Source: Vibrio stylophorae (GTDB taxonomy: Bacteria > Pseudomonadota > Gammaproteobacteria > Enterobacterales > Vibrionaceae). Taken from it: a stretch of DNA of 64,000 bases. The translations under genes and the position numbers were made by a program. The DNA lies in NCBI RefSeq assembly GCF_921293875.1, contig NZ_CAKLDI010000001.1, positions 1,332,475 to 1,396,474 on the forward strand, written 5' to 3'. The notes beneath the pieces are model-generated. The model ran no database searches. It was not told the DNA's origin and saw nothing but the letters and a program-made list of their open reading frames with translations. Shown here one piece after another: positions 7,519 through 16,900 of this stretch; the first letter of the stretch is position 1, and each line of letters opens with the position of its first letter.

Positions 7519-7929
7519 ATGAGAATTTCGCATAAACGTAAAATCCAGTCGAAGCTTAATAAGCGTAATAAAGCAACCCTAAGTGCTGTGGTTGTCACCG
7601 CTGCCCAAGAAGCCCCGAAGAAAAAGCCAGTGGCAAAAGCTGCGCCAAAAGCGGAAGTGAAAGCGGCACCAAAAGCTGCAGCCGTTCAAGTTGAAGCAAA
7701 AGCTGTAGTTGCGGATATCAACCTTACGCCAAAGCAGCAGCAGGTTCTTGATATTGTTCAAGCGAACCCAGAAGGGATTAACCCGAAAGGCATTGGTTTG
7801 GCAGCGGGTCAAGAAGATGGCAAAGCAGCAGCTTGGGCAACCAGCGCGCTGAAGAAACTTGCTGAAGAAGGTTTAGTGGAGCGTGTGCAGCTTGCAGGAA
7901 ACAAAGTAAGCTACAAGCCTGCGGCATAA
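7519..7929 (+). CDS. Lys/Ala-rich tail plus winged-helix DNA-binding protein
   Basis: 136 aa. Residues 1-20 are very basic (MRISHKRKIQSKLNKRNKA). Residues about 33-62 are a low-complexity stretch of K, A, P and V reminiscent of histone H1-like bacterial tails. Residues about 68-134 form a MarR/winged-helix-like domain (LTPKQQQVLDIVQANPEG ... ATSALKKLAEEGLVERV ... KVSYKP). It may be a nucleoid-associated or regulatory protein, but no target is evident. Good Shine-Dalgarno AGGAAAG. Monocistronic, with a strong terminator at 7953. The tail-plus-wHTH reading is direct; the nucleoid role is inference. Confidence 0.7.
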   Translation: MRISHKRKIQSKLNKRNKATLSAVVVTAAQEAPKKKPVAKAAPKAEVKAAPKAAAVQVEAKAVVADINLTPKQQQVLDIVQANPEGINPKGIGLAAGQEDGKAAAWATSALKKLAEEGLVERVQLAGNKVSYKPAA

Positions 7930-7952
7930 GCCTCAAATCTCATATTGTGTTG

Positions 7953-7983
7953 AAAAGCCCGTGCACTGCACGGGCTTTTTCTT
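7953..7983 (+). terminator. Intrinsic terminator of the winged-helix gene
   Basis: Stem AGCCCGTGC / GCACGGGCT flanked by A and T runs. Confidence 0.9.
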
Positions 7984-8144
7984 TGCTTTACAGTTGGATA
8001 GCCGATAACCACTGTCTCGTCATTGTAAAAATTGTGAGACATTGCTCACACTTACTTTTTCCTTTTTTACTTCTTTTCTATGCTTACTTCGAAGCCAATA
8101 AAAAAAGACTATCTGGCTCAGGTCAGCAAAAGGAGAGAGGGGTT

Positions 8145-8453
8145 ATGGTAAGTGCCAAAGAGTTTGCGCAGTGGCTAAGGCATCGCTTCCACAGCGCGGG
8201 AGCAGGGGTTTACTTAACACGAGCAGACATTAACCAATTGACAGGACGACAAAGTTTTAATGTCAATTATATCCACGATATTCATCATGAATTAATGCAA
8301 GATGGCATCGCGTTTGTCACCGACACCAGTCGAGAGCTTTTCTATCTAGTGCCTATTTCACGTTCTTACTGGCGCGATGAGCTTGAGCAACAATTTGAAC
8401 GCGAACTATTTTGCAATGTGTTACCCATTCCGACGCAAGCGGTTGGACGCTGA
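8145..8453 (+). CDS. Conserved-looking small protein of unknown function
   Basis: 102 aa, starting at the ATG preceded by AGGAGAG; the in-frame region before it overlaps a terminator and is not coding. The protein begins MVSAKEFAQWLRHRF and contains a segment YLTRADINQLTGRQSFN that could be a helix-turn-helix-like unit, then HDIHHELMQDGIAFVTD and a hydrophobic strand FYLVPI. No signal peptide or membrane span. Family not recognised; a small DNA-binding protein is possible but unproven. Single gene with a terminator right after the stop. Confidence 0.6.
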   Translation: MVSAKEFAQWLRHRFHSAGAGVYLTRADINQLTGRQSFNVNYIHDIHHELMQDGIAFVTDTSRELFYLVPISRSYWRDELEQQFERELFCNVLPIPTQAVGR

Positions 8454-8465
8454 TAAGGCGGGTAA

Positions 8466-8493
8466 TAAAAAAGGACGCTGATGCGTCCTTTTA
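8466..8493. terminator. Bidirectional intrinsic terminator
   Basis: Stem AAAAGGACGC / GCGTCCTTTT with loop TGAT. It separates the small plus-strand gene from the minus-strand symporter gene. Confidence 0.9.
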
Positions 8494-8517
8494 CATATTT
8501 GCATAATGTATAGCTGG

Positions 8518-9960
8518 TTACGCCATATCGCTGTTGAGATCCGTGCCCACATTGATGCGACGACGTTGTTCAAAGTAGCTTTGTGTCTCTGCGATCACCA
8601 CTTTACGAAGCAGTAGTAGACCAATCAAGTTTGGAATGGCCATCAAGCCGTTGACGATATCAGCCAGAATCCAAATGGTATTCAATTGCAAGAATACACC
8701 CGATGCAATCAGACCAATAAAGATCAGTTTGTATGGGAAGATGGCTTTGGTACCAAAGAGATACGCAGCGCAGCGCTCACCGTAGTAGTTCCAACCCAAA
8801 ATAGTGGTAAAGGCAAAGAAAATTAAGCCTGTTGAAACTAGTTTTGGACCCCAATTTGAGCCAAGACCTGCAGCAAATGCTTGTGTCGTCATGCCTGCGC
8901 CTGCGGCATCACCGCTCCATACGCCAGTGACGACCAAAGCAAGACCTGTCATGGTACAAATGATGATGGTATCGAGGAAGGTACCGGTCATGTTGATTAG
9001 GCCCTGACGCACGCATGAGTCAGTTTTCGCCGCAGCAGCTGCAATCGGTGCACTACCCAAACCAGATTCATTTGAAAATACGCCACGTGCAACACCGGCT
9101 TGAATCGCCAACATAATCCCAGCACCGGCAAAACCACCCGCTGCGGCATGGCCTGTAAAGGCGCTGCTGATGATATTTTGCAATGCAGCTGGAACCGCTG
9201 AAGCATTAAAAATCAGTAGCATGGTACAGGTTAACACATAGCCAAGTGCCATCACTGGAACCACAGTTGATGCAACACGTGCGATGGATTTAATCCCGCC
9301 AAGTGTGACTATGGCAACCAAAGTCGTCAGAATTACTGCAGTCGCAATTTCAGGAAGATGGAAGACATTGTGCGCACTATCGACAATGGCATTTACTTGC
9401 GCGAAGGTACCGATACCAAAGAACGCAACGCCGATGGCGAAGAAAGCAAAGATCTTCGCTAGGAATTTGTTACCGGTTGCCGCTTCAAGGTAGTGCATTG
9501 GACCGCCGTTGATCTGGCCATTGGCATCAATCTTACGGTATTTCACTGCCAGCAAGCACTCTGCATATTTGGTCACCATCCCAAAGAGGGCTGCCATCCA
9601 CATCCAAAAGAGTGCGCCTGGACCGCCTAGTTTGATGGCCGTTGCAACACCAACGATGTTACCCGTACCAATGGTTGCAGAGAGCGCAGTACAAAGTGCA
9701 GAGAAGCTAGAAACGTCACCCGTTTTTGGGTTTGGATCTTTCTTAAATACCAATGCAAGGGCATAAGGGAGATAACGAAACTGAAGTAAGCTCAAACGGA
9801 AGGTAAAGTAAACGCCCGTACCAACCAGTAGGATTAGTAGCGGTGGACCCCAAACAAAGCCATTGATTTGATTCAAAATGGTTTCAGTGTTGCTGGGTTG
9901 TGTCGCGACTTGAATTGCCGCTTCGGTTGCAGCATCCGCTGCCGTGGTGATGGTGGTCAT
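8518..9960 (-). CDS. Na+-coupled alanine/glycine symporter (AGCS family)
   Basis: 480 aa, start at the ATG preceded by AAAGGGG. It has about 10-11 hydrophobic spans. AGCS signatures are visible: GTGNIVGVATAI near residue 95, GGPGALFWMWMAALFGMVTKYAE just after, NGGPMHYLE near 150, and FSNESGLGSAPIAAAAA in the central part. The family imports L-alanine or glycine with Na+. Control by the tandem glycine riboswitch directly upstream (10058-10245) argues that glycine is a substrate, and the same pairing is known in Vibrio cholerae. Monocistronic; the terminator at 8466-8493 ends it. Confidence 0.92.
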   Translation of the reverse strand: MTTITTAADAATEAAIQVATQPSNTETILNQINGFVWGPPLLILLVGTGVYFTFRLSLLQFRYLPYALALVFKKDPNPKTGDVSSFSALCTALSATIGTGNIVGVATAIKLGGPGALFWMWMAALFGMVTKYAECLLAVKYRKIDANGQINGGPMHYLEAATGNKFLAKIFAFFAIGVAFFGIGTFAQVNAIVDSAHNVFHLPEIATAVILTTLVAIVTLGGIKSIARVASTVVPVMALGYVLTCTMLLIFNASAVPAALQNIISSAFTGHAAAGGFAGAGIMLAIQAGVARGVFSNESGLGSAPIAAAAAKTDSCVRQGLINMTGTFLDTIIICTMTGLALVVTGVWSGDAAGAGMTTQAFAAGLGSNWGPKLVSTGLIFFAFTTILGWNYYGERCAAYLFGTKAIFPYKLIFIGLIASGVFLQLNTIWILADIVNGLMAIPNLIGLLLLRKVVIAETQSYFEQRRRINVGTDLNSDMA

Positions 9961-9982
9961 GATTTCCCCTTTCATAAACAAC

Positions 9983-10065
9983 AAAAAAGGAGAAGAGTCG
10001 ACCCATGCTTCAAGATCAGGTGCGCAAAATTAATAGCAGATGTTCATATACATGTGTCTTCTCCT
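9983..10065 (-). promoter_or_regulatory. Riboswitch expression platform: alternative terminator hairpin
   Basis: On the minus-strand RNA the 3' arm of the second aptamer, AGGAGAAGA (10065-10057), is perfectly complementary to UCUUCUCCU (9996-9988), which runs into a U-tract (9988-9983). This gives a terminator hairpin that competes with the aptamer P1 stem, i.e. a glycine-ON transcription switch. Pairing is seen in sequence; the mechanism is inference consistent with known glycine riboswitches. Confidence 0.6.
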
Positions 10066-10245
10066 CTGTCCTTTTGCCTGAGAGTTTCCCTAACCATGGT
10101 ATACATGCGTTAAGTTGCTCCTTCGGCGTCCGATTTAACGGATCTCTCCAGAGGTTCCTCCAACTACAGTCCTCGCCTAAATAGGCACCTGAAAGATTTA
10201 CTTCTTCGGCGGATAGCGATGCTATCTCTCTCCAGCAGTCTTCAA
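10058..10245 (-). ncRNA. Tandem glycine riboswitch
   Basis: Two glycine aptamers in tandem on the minus strand. Aptamer 1 runs from GCTGGAGAGA (10236) through CCGCCGAAG (about 10211) to the GCC/GGC stem near 10170. Aptamer 2 runs from TCTGGAGAGATC (about 10153) through CGCCGAAGGAG (about 10128) to CTCTCAGGCAAAAGGACAG (about 10083-10066). These are the conserved gcvT-motif blocks. It lies in the leader of the AGCS symporter gene. Confidence 0.93.
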
Positions 10246-10496
10246 CGGAACGAACCAAGATACAGCAGCGCAAGTGGCTGGTATCGAGTGATGTGAAATT
10301 TATCATGTTTTTTCGATAAATCAATAGAATTACCGTGCTATTACGCACATTCTATGCTTCATCTCGTTACATTGTTGGTGATTTGTTTGGTGATGGTTTC
10401 TTTTTTGTAGGTAATCACCATCGCTTAGATGCGTAGCTGCGATGGCGGAATGACTGAAATGACATAGGCTTAGAGTAATGATGGAGGTGAGTCTCT
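10246..10496. other. Divergent promoter region
   Basis: About 250 bases between the riboswitch-symporter transcript (minus) and the receiver-PP2C-kinase gene (plus). Both promoters must be here. A GTGC-N6-GCAC inverted repeat lies near 10333-10346. GGAGGTGAG lies just before the start at 10497. No gene is visible. Confidence 0.4.
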
Positions 10497-12164
10497 ATGC
10501 AACAAGCCATATTATTAGTCGATGACACGGCATCTGCGCTGGCACTTTTTTCTGCGCGTCTTAAAAAAGCGGGTTTTCAGGTTTATCGCGCGCAAAGCGC
10601 AGCGCAAGGATTAGCGCTTCTCAATCAACATCCAGATATTTGTATGGTGGTCAGTGATTGGCATATGCCAGATTGTAGTGGCCCACAGTTTTGCCAAATG
10701 CTTAAGCGCGATCACGAACGTCATCTCAGCGAGCCTCGTTATCTGTTTTTTATTCTGCTCTCTGCAATTGAAGAGAGTGGGGTGATTGCCCAAGGGATTG
10801 CAGCGGGCGCTGATGATTTTATCGCCAAAACCGCGACTAACGATGAGTTGGTTGCGCGCATTTCAGCGGGATTTCGGACGCTGTCACTACATTATCAACT
10901 CGCGCAGCAAAATCAGCAGCTGCAGCAAGCCTATGATGCGCTCTCCAATCAGCTCCATTTTGCCGCCAAGCTTCAGCATAATTTGTTGCCTGCTGAGCAG
11001 GTGCTTGATGCGCCGGTGCAATTTGATGGACTCTATCAGCCAGCAGAGCAGCTAGGCGGTGATATGTATGGGGTGCGAGATCACGGGGAGGTTACCAGTT
11101 TTTTTCTACTGGATATCGCAGGACATGGCGTCCCTTCAGCGTTATTGACCTTTGCTGTGGTGAATGCCATTGATGATATTGAGCGCCAGCTATTTTCATC
11201 AATGCCTGAATGTTGGCGCGATATTGCCGCGCAACTGGTGACGCAACTGAATGAACAGTTTTTGATGGAAGATATGCTAGGTCGCTATTTCACCATGATT
11301 TACGGCCTGATTGAGCATCGAAGTGGTCAGCTCATTTGGGTTAATGCAGGGCATCCGGCGCCGCTTCGAATTGCACCCGCGGGCGATAAGTGGCAGCAAT
11401 TAGAGGGACAGCAACCGGCAGTTGGATTTATTGAAAATTATCGCTATGAGGCGCAGGAGACAGCGCTTCATGTGGGCGAGCGTCTATTTTGTTTTTCAGA
11501 TGGTGTGATTGAGGCGAAAAATCAGCAAGGGGAGCAGTGGCAATTGGCTCACTTACAGCAGTGCATTCAGAAAAGTTATGCACCGGAGTTATTCGCTCGC
11601 ATTCAAGCGGATTTGCAGCGTTGGAAAACTGGCGATGTGCCAGATGATGATATCACTTTGCTTCAGCTGACTTGGCAAGGTGATTGCGCGGCATCCGAAT
11701 CGTCTACATTTTATCGTTATCAAACAGTAACCTATGACATAGTGCGTCATTTGCGTCATGCCTTTTCTGATTTTTTAATCTCAACCCTTGCTGCGCACCA
11801 CGCAGAAATCACATCGACTCGACTGCAAGCGATTTTGCTGGTGCTGACCGAGGCAATGAACAATGTGGTGGAGCACGCCTATGAGGAGCGCTTAGGACCA
11901 ATGAGTGTGATGGCTAAATGGCAACCGAGTGGCAGCGCCGAGCAAGAGATGCTCATGGTTGAAATTTGTGATTGGGGAAAAACGCGAACCACCCATGCGA
12001 CAGAGCAAGATTTAGCATTGGATGCCACCAGCGGACGCGGCCTGAATATTATGGCGCAGCTTTCAAATTTTTTACGTTACGAGAGGCTCGCAGAGAAAAA
12101 CTGTTTGCAGTTGGGATTCGAATTGTCGCGCTTGCCCGCGCACTCGCTGTTGGACGAAACGTGA
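10497..12164 (+). CDS. Receiver - PP2C (SpoIIE/RsbU) phosphatase - HATPase anti-sigma-kinase protein
   Basis: 555 aa, three modules. Residues 1-125 are a receiver (D9/D10, phospho-acceptor D54 in VVSDWHMPD). Residues about 130-158 are a Gln-rich coiled coil. Residues about 165-395 are a SpoIIE/RsbU-type PP2C phosphatase with metal-binding Asp in GGDMYG, LDIAGHGVPSAL and PDDDITLLQL. Residues about 410-545 are an RsbW-like ATPase with N-box LTEAMNNVVEHAY and G-boxes DWGK and GRGLNIM. This is the architecture of HsbR (Pseudomonas) and CrsR (Shewanella), which switch a STAS anti-anti-sigma partner between phosphorylated and free states. No STAS gene and no sensor kinase is next to it. GGAGGTGAG precedes the ATG. 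Confidence 0.88.
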   Translation: MQQAILLVDDTASALALFSARLKKAGFQVYRAQSAAQGLALLNQHPDICMVVSDWHMPDCSGPQFCQMLKRDHERHLSEPRYLFFILLSAIEESGVIAQGIAAGADDFIAKTATNDELVARISAGFRTLSLHYQLAQQNQQLQQAYDALSNQLHFAAKLQHNLLPAEQVLDAPVQFDGLYQPAEQLGGDMYGVRDHGEVTSFFLLDIAGHGVPSALLTFAVVNAIDDIERQLFSSMPECWRDIAAQLVTQLNEQFLMEDMLGRYFTMIYGLIEHRSGQLIWVNAGHPAPLRIAPAGDKWQQLEGQQPAVGFIENYRYEAQETALHVGERLFCFSDGVIEAKNQQGEQWQLAHLQQCIQKSYAPELFARIQADLQRWKTGDVPDDDITLLQLTWQGDCAASESSTFYRYQTVTYDIVRHLRHAFSDFLISTLAAHHAEITSTRLQAILLVLTEAMNNVVEHAYEERLGPMSVMAKWQPSGSAEQEMLMVEICDWGKTRTTHATEQDLALDATSGRGLNIMAQLSNFLRYERLAEKNCLQLGFELSRLPAHSLLDET

Positions 12165-12255
12165 TTTATCTACTGAGCTGCCCATTGAACTAACCGATTA
12201 CCGAAAGAGCGGATGAGTGCGAATGAGCTAACTGCGAACCTGTTATGGATAAAAG

Positions 12256-12283
12256 AAAAGCCACGCAAGCGTGGCTTTGTTTT
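12256..12283. terminator. Intrinsic terminator between convergent genes
   Basis: Stem AAAGCCACGC / GCGTGGCTTT. It serves the plus-strand signalling gene and probably the minus-strand gdhA. Confidence 0.8.
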
Positions 12284-12302
12284 AGGAACAAAAGGACGAA
12301 AA

Positions 12303-13646
12303 TTAATAAACGCCCTGTGCAAGCATGGCGGTTGCAACTTTCACGAAGCCTGCGATATTCGCGCCGCGCTCGTAGTTGACCCAACCATCATCGATGCCAT
12401 AACGCTCGCACTCGTCATGGATCTCTTGCATGATCGCTTTCAGTTTGTTGTCCACTTCTTCCGCAGTCCAGCTAAAGCGGATTGCGTTTTGGCTCATCTC
12501 TAGGCCTGAAGTTGCAACACCACCTGCGTTAGATGCTTTACCTGGGGCATAGTGCACTTTGGCAGCGTGGAACTGTTTAATTGCGTCAGCTGTGCTTGGC
12601 ATGTTTGCGCCTTCAGCTACAAGCTGAACACCATTGCGAATCAATAGCGCAGCGTCGTCGCCGTTCAATTCGTTTTGTGTTGCACATGGTAGCGCAACTT
12701 CCATTGCGAATTGCCATGGTTTTGCACCAGCAACATAAGTCAGGTTCATTGCTTTTGCATAATCTTCAACGCGGCCTTGCTCAACGTTCTTGATGTGCAT
12801 CAGTGCAGCAAGTTTTTCTTGTGTGAAGCCTTCAGCGTCATACACAGTACCTGCAGAGTCAGAAGCAGTGACAACTTTCGCACCCATCTGCATCGCTTTT
12901 TCAATCGCGTACTGAGCAACGTTACCTGAGCCAGACACACCGACAGTCATGCCTTCAAGGGTCTTGCCTTGGCGCTTCAACATCGCTTCAACGAAGTAAA
13001 GTAGGCCATAACCAGTCGCTTCTGGACGAATCAAGCTGCCACCAAAAGTCAAACCTTTACCAGTGAATACGCAGTCCGCTTTGTTGCTCAGCTTTTTCAT
13101 CATACCGGTCATATAGCCCACTTCACGTGCACCAACGCCGATATCGCCTGCAGGAACGTCAGTATCAGAACCAACGTGACGGTGTAACTCAAGCATCAAT
13201 GCTTGACAGAAACGCATCACTTCTTGATCTGACTTACCCTTAGGATCGAAGTCACTACCGCCTTTACCGCCGCCCATTGGTAGCGTGGTTAATGCGTTTT
13301 TGAAAGTTTGTTCGAAGGCGAGGAATTTAAGAACGGATTGGTTAACTGAAGGGTGGAAGCGCATGCCGCCTTTGTATGGACCGATGGCTGAACTGTGTTG
13401 AATACGGAATGCACGGTTCACTTGAACTTTGCCTTCATCGTTGACCCAACTAACGCGGAATTGAATCAAACGCTCGGCTTCAATGAGTCGGTCGAGAAGG
13501 CCGGTGGTGCGATACTGCGGATTCTCCATCAAGAAAGGCCAAATCGCGTGGAGTACTTCTTCAACCGCTTGAATGAATTCTGGTTGGTTAGGGTTTTTTT
13601 TTGCCACGGAGTCGAGGTATTCGGGCAAAGAATTGATTAATGACAT
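12303..13646 (-). CDS. gdhA: NADP-specific glutamate dehydrogenase
   Basis: 447 aa, identical in length to E. coli GdhA. It makes L-glutamate from 2-oxoglutarate and ammonia with NADPH in the cytoplasm. Visible: substrate-binding PYKGGMRFHP and the catalytic-lysine motif LPMGGGKGGSDFDPKGKS, the segment VPAGDIGVGAREVGYM, and a Rossmann GSGNVAQYAIEKA. The ATG is chosen because AAGGAACC lies just upstream and the N-terminus then matches the family. Stand-alone gene. A perfect 15-base palindrome about 150 bases upstream may be an operator. Confidence 0.97.
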   Translation of the reverse strand: MSLINSLPEYLDSVAKKNPNQPEFIQAVEEVLHAIWPFLMENPQYRTTGLLDRLIEAERLIQFRVSWVNDEGKVQVNRAFRIQHSSAIGPYKGGMRFHPSVNQSVLKFLAFEQTFKNALTTLPMGGGKGGSDFDPKGKSDQEVMRFCQALMLELHRHVGSDTDVPAGDIGVGAREVGYMTGMMKKLSNKADCVFTGKGLTFGGSLIRPEATGYGLLYFVEAMLKRQGKTLEGMTVGVSGSGNVAQYAIEKAMQMGAKVVTASDSAGTVYDAEGFTQEKLAALMHIKNVEQGRVEDYAKAMNLTYVAGAKPWQFAMEVALPCATQNELNGDDAALLIRNGVQLVAEGANMPSTADAIKQFHAAKVHYAPGKASNAGGVATSGLEMSQNAIRFSWTAEEVDNKLKAIMQEIHDECERYGIDDGWVNYERGANIAGFVKVATAMLAQGVY

Positions 13647-13896
13647 GACAGGTTCCTTTACATCATGTGGCATTGCGCCAAGGGTGCGAAAAGACGCGTA
13701 TTAAAATTCTAAGCATTTGTCTCACAAATTAGCAGCCCGAACAACTAGCTTTTTTAAAACTTATAGTTCAATTGTCTACTTCTGGGTGTTTATCCAGCAT
13801 TTGTCAAATGCCTATCCCTGTTCAATGGGTAGCTGAACAAGCATTGACTATGCAGAGTGGATGCTTTTCTGACAATTTGCGTTTCTTATGGTTTCA
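13647..13896. other. Upstream region of gdhA
   Basis: About 250 bases with no gene. It contains the 15-base perfect palindrome at 13797-13811 and AT-rich stretches where the minus-strand gdhA promoter should lie. Confidence 0.4.
13797..13811. promoter_or_regulatory. Perfect palindrome in the gdhA upstream region
   Basis: GCATTTG-T-CAAATGC, two perfect 7-base arms. No T-run, so a regulator binding site is likelier than a terminator. The binding protein is unknown. Confidence 0.45.
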
Positions 13897-13899
13897 ATA

Positions 13900-13926
13900 A
13901 AAAACGCTGACCGAAGTCAGCGTTTG
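13900..13926 (-). terminator. Intrinsic terminator of the RND efflux operon
   Basis: Stem AAACGCTGAC / GTCAGCGTTT with loop TTCG on the minus strand, followed by a T-rich stretch, about 36 bases beyond the RND pump stop. Confidence 0.9.
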
Positions 13927-13961
13927 TTGATTAAATGGCCGAATATATTAAATATTTTCTA

Positions 13962-16900
13962 TTAAACCGTCGCATTCACTAGCTTTTTTTTCTTTAGCAT
14001 TGCAAAGCGATAGGCGGCTGGAACAAAGAAAAATGACAAAATCGTGGTGAAAACGGTCCCGCCGGCGATGGCTACTGCAAATGGCGGCCAAAAACCACCA
14101 CCAGCGAGGATTAAGGGAAGGAAACCACCCACTGTGGTAATGGTGGTGGAACTAATATGACGCGTGCAACTCATCACGCAGTCGATCACCGCATGGTGAT
14201 CGCCTTGCTGGGCGGCTGGGCAGGTTTGTAGCTCAGCCAAGATGACAATGGCTGAGTTAATAGCAAGTCCCATCAATCCCAATAAACCAATGAGCACGGT
14301 AAAGCCAAAGGGATATTGGAACAGCCAAACCGAAAGAATGCCAAGTCCTGCCGCTTGTCCGCCCACCATAAAGATGATGGTGGAGAGACGAAAAGAGTTA
14401 AAGGAGAGCACCACGACTAAGATCAGTAGCGCGATCACCAAGGCTAAATTGGCCATCAGCTGTTTGACTGAATCATTGCGCTCCTGTGACTCGCCACCAA
14501 ATTCTAAACGGTAGCCATCGGGTAGCATCAATGGATGCGTCGCTAAATTGGCTTGCAGCTGATTTAGGATCGTTTGCGGTAGCACATCGGCCTCAATATA
14601 ACCTTCAATGACGTTGACGCGGCTGCCATTTCGACGCGGGATTGCGCCGCGACTTGGCGTCACCGAAAGATCGGCCAAAGCATCTACAGAAAGTCCAAGC
14701 GTGCCATGACCTGTGGGCAGCGGCATATTGGCTAAATCACTGAGCTGGTGGCGTTGTTCATTGCCAACACGCACACGAATTGGAATGAGCTCCGTTTGCT
14801 CAATAATATTGCCGTTTAGCTCACCACTTAATGTCGCGTGTAAAATTTGCGATAGCGGTGTGAGCGCCCAGCCGCTCACTTGGCTGGCTTCTTCATTCAC
14901 ATCAATCCAAATTTTTGGTACCCCAGGGGCGAGTGTGGCACGGGTATGCATCACATGCTCAATGCGACTCATGCGAAGGCGTAACTCATCGCCAATTTGA
15001 CGCAAGGTATCGAGGTCATTACCAAGCACGCGCACTTCAATCGGCGCATTGTATGGCGGGCCTTGATTGAGTTTGCGGACTAAGGACTGCACGCCAGGAA
15101 GTCGGCTATCCAGCGCTTGTTGTAATTTCGGAATCATGTCATTGGCGCCATCCACATCCGTGGTTTTTACCATGGCTTGGGCAAAATAGACGGAGCCATC
15201 ATCACCACCAATCTGGTTGTAGTAAAAGGACGGTGCATTATTACCGGCCATCCAGCTGACTTGTTCAAGCGCATCAAATTCACTAAGAATGGTATTGGCC
15301 TGATGAATCATCTCAGTGGTGGCATAAATATTGGCCTGCGGTGGCAGATAGAGGCGCACCTCAAACATGTCACGATCGGCTGGCGGGAAGAATTGTTCAG
15401 TCAGCTGTGAGGCGCTCCAAAATCCAGCGACAGGTAAAATTGAGACCAATACGATGGTGAGAGCAGGATGACGCGTTGCCCAATAGAGTGCTTGGCGAAA
15501 ATGCGCTGTCAGCCAAGGCCATTGAATACCGCGATGGTACCAATCATTGAGCTCAGTTTTACCCAACAAACGTCCCGCGACACCCGCCACAATGGTATGT
15601 GAAATTAGGTAGGAGCCTACCAAAGAAAAACTCACGGTAATTGCAATGGCGGCTACAAATTCACCCGCAGAACCCGGCATCAAGAAGATGGGCGCAAAAG
15701 AGAGCACCGTGGTAAGCGTTGAGCCTAGCAGCGGTAACCAGAGGTGTTGAATGGCTTTATACGCGGCCTCAATGGGACGATCGCCCTGACGACGATGATT
15801 TTGGATGGTATCCACCATCACAATCGCGTTATCCACCATGATCCCTAGCGCCACAATCAATCCCGTCACTGACATTTGATCGATGGGAAGATGGGTAAAT
15901 TTCATCATCGCTAGCGTAAAGGCGCAGGTCAGCGGCAAGGAGGCGGCAACGATCAATGCGGCGCGAAAACCTAAAGTAAGCAGTAAAATTGCAATAATCA
16001 GTAGCATACCAAAGAGCAAATTTTGCACGAGTTCGTGGAGACGAATTTGGGTATAGCCTTCTTGCTCAAAGAGGATTTGTAGCTCGATATTTTCCGGTAG
16101 CTGGCTTGCAAAGCTGTCTAGCTGCGCGCGAATATTCTCACTCCAGCGATCGACGCGAAGATTGGGCTGCATGCGTGCACCAATGAGTACCGCAGGGGCA
16201 TCGCCTATATAGGCAAGCTCATCCGGTGGGTTTTTCGCACTGCGCGACACCGTGGCGATATCTTCGATGCGAAGCACATGGCCTGAGTCCAGTACGGTGA
16301 TTGGTATGCGTTTAATTCGGTCGATGGAATCGATGCTATTGGCCATCTCCAATTGAAAACGATTTTGTCCACTGAGCAGTTCACCTGCGGTGAGTTTGGC
16401 ATCGGCATAACCGATATTTTGGCTCATCGATAATGCGGACTGTCCAAGGCTTGCGAGCAGCGCAGGATCAATCTGTACCAGAATTTCTTCGTCTGGAATG
16501 CCATATTGGTCGACAAATTCTGTGCCTGAGCTAATGCGCAGCTGCTTGGCGAGCTCTTGTCCATAGCGCCCAAGGGTCAGCAGATTGATTGGGCTGTCAC
16601 CGCGCCATTTTAAGGCCACAATCGTGGTATAGGGAAAGGAGTGATCTTTATCGACGCGCGGTGGTAGGGAGCCTTCAGGTAGCGTGGGGGCGACATCGGC
16701 CACTTGGTCACGAATATCGGCCCAAACTTCGTCTGTGTTGGTGATATTCTCTTGTAGTTTTAGACTCACCACGGCAATGCCGGGTTTGGAGATTGAGTTA
16801 ATTTCACGGATTTCAGCAATTTGACGTAGGCTATTTTCTACTTTTTCAGTCACTAGCGCCTCGACACGCTCGGCGCTATTGCCGGGAAACCCCACGATCA

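Noticed and set aside
10016-10348. Minus-strand 110-codon frame over the riboswitch
   Set aside because: The conserved aptamer motifs fully explain this sequence; the frame is incidental.
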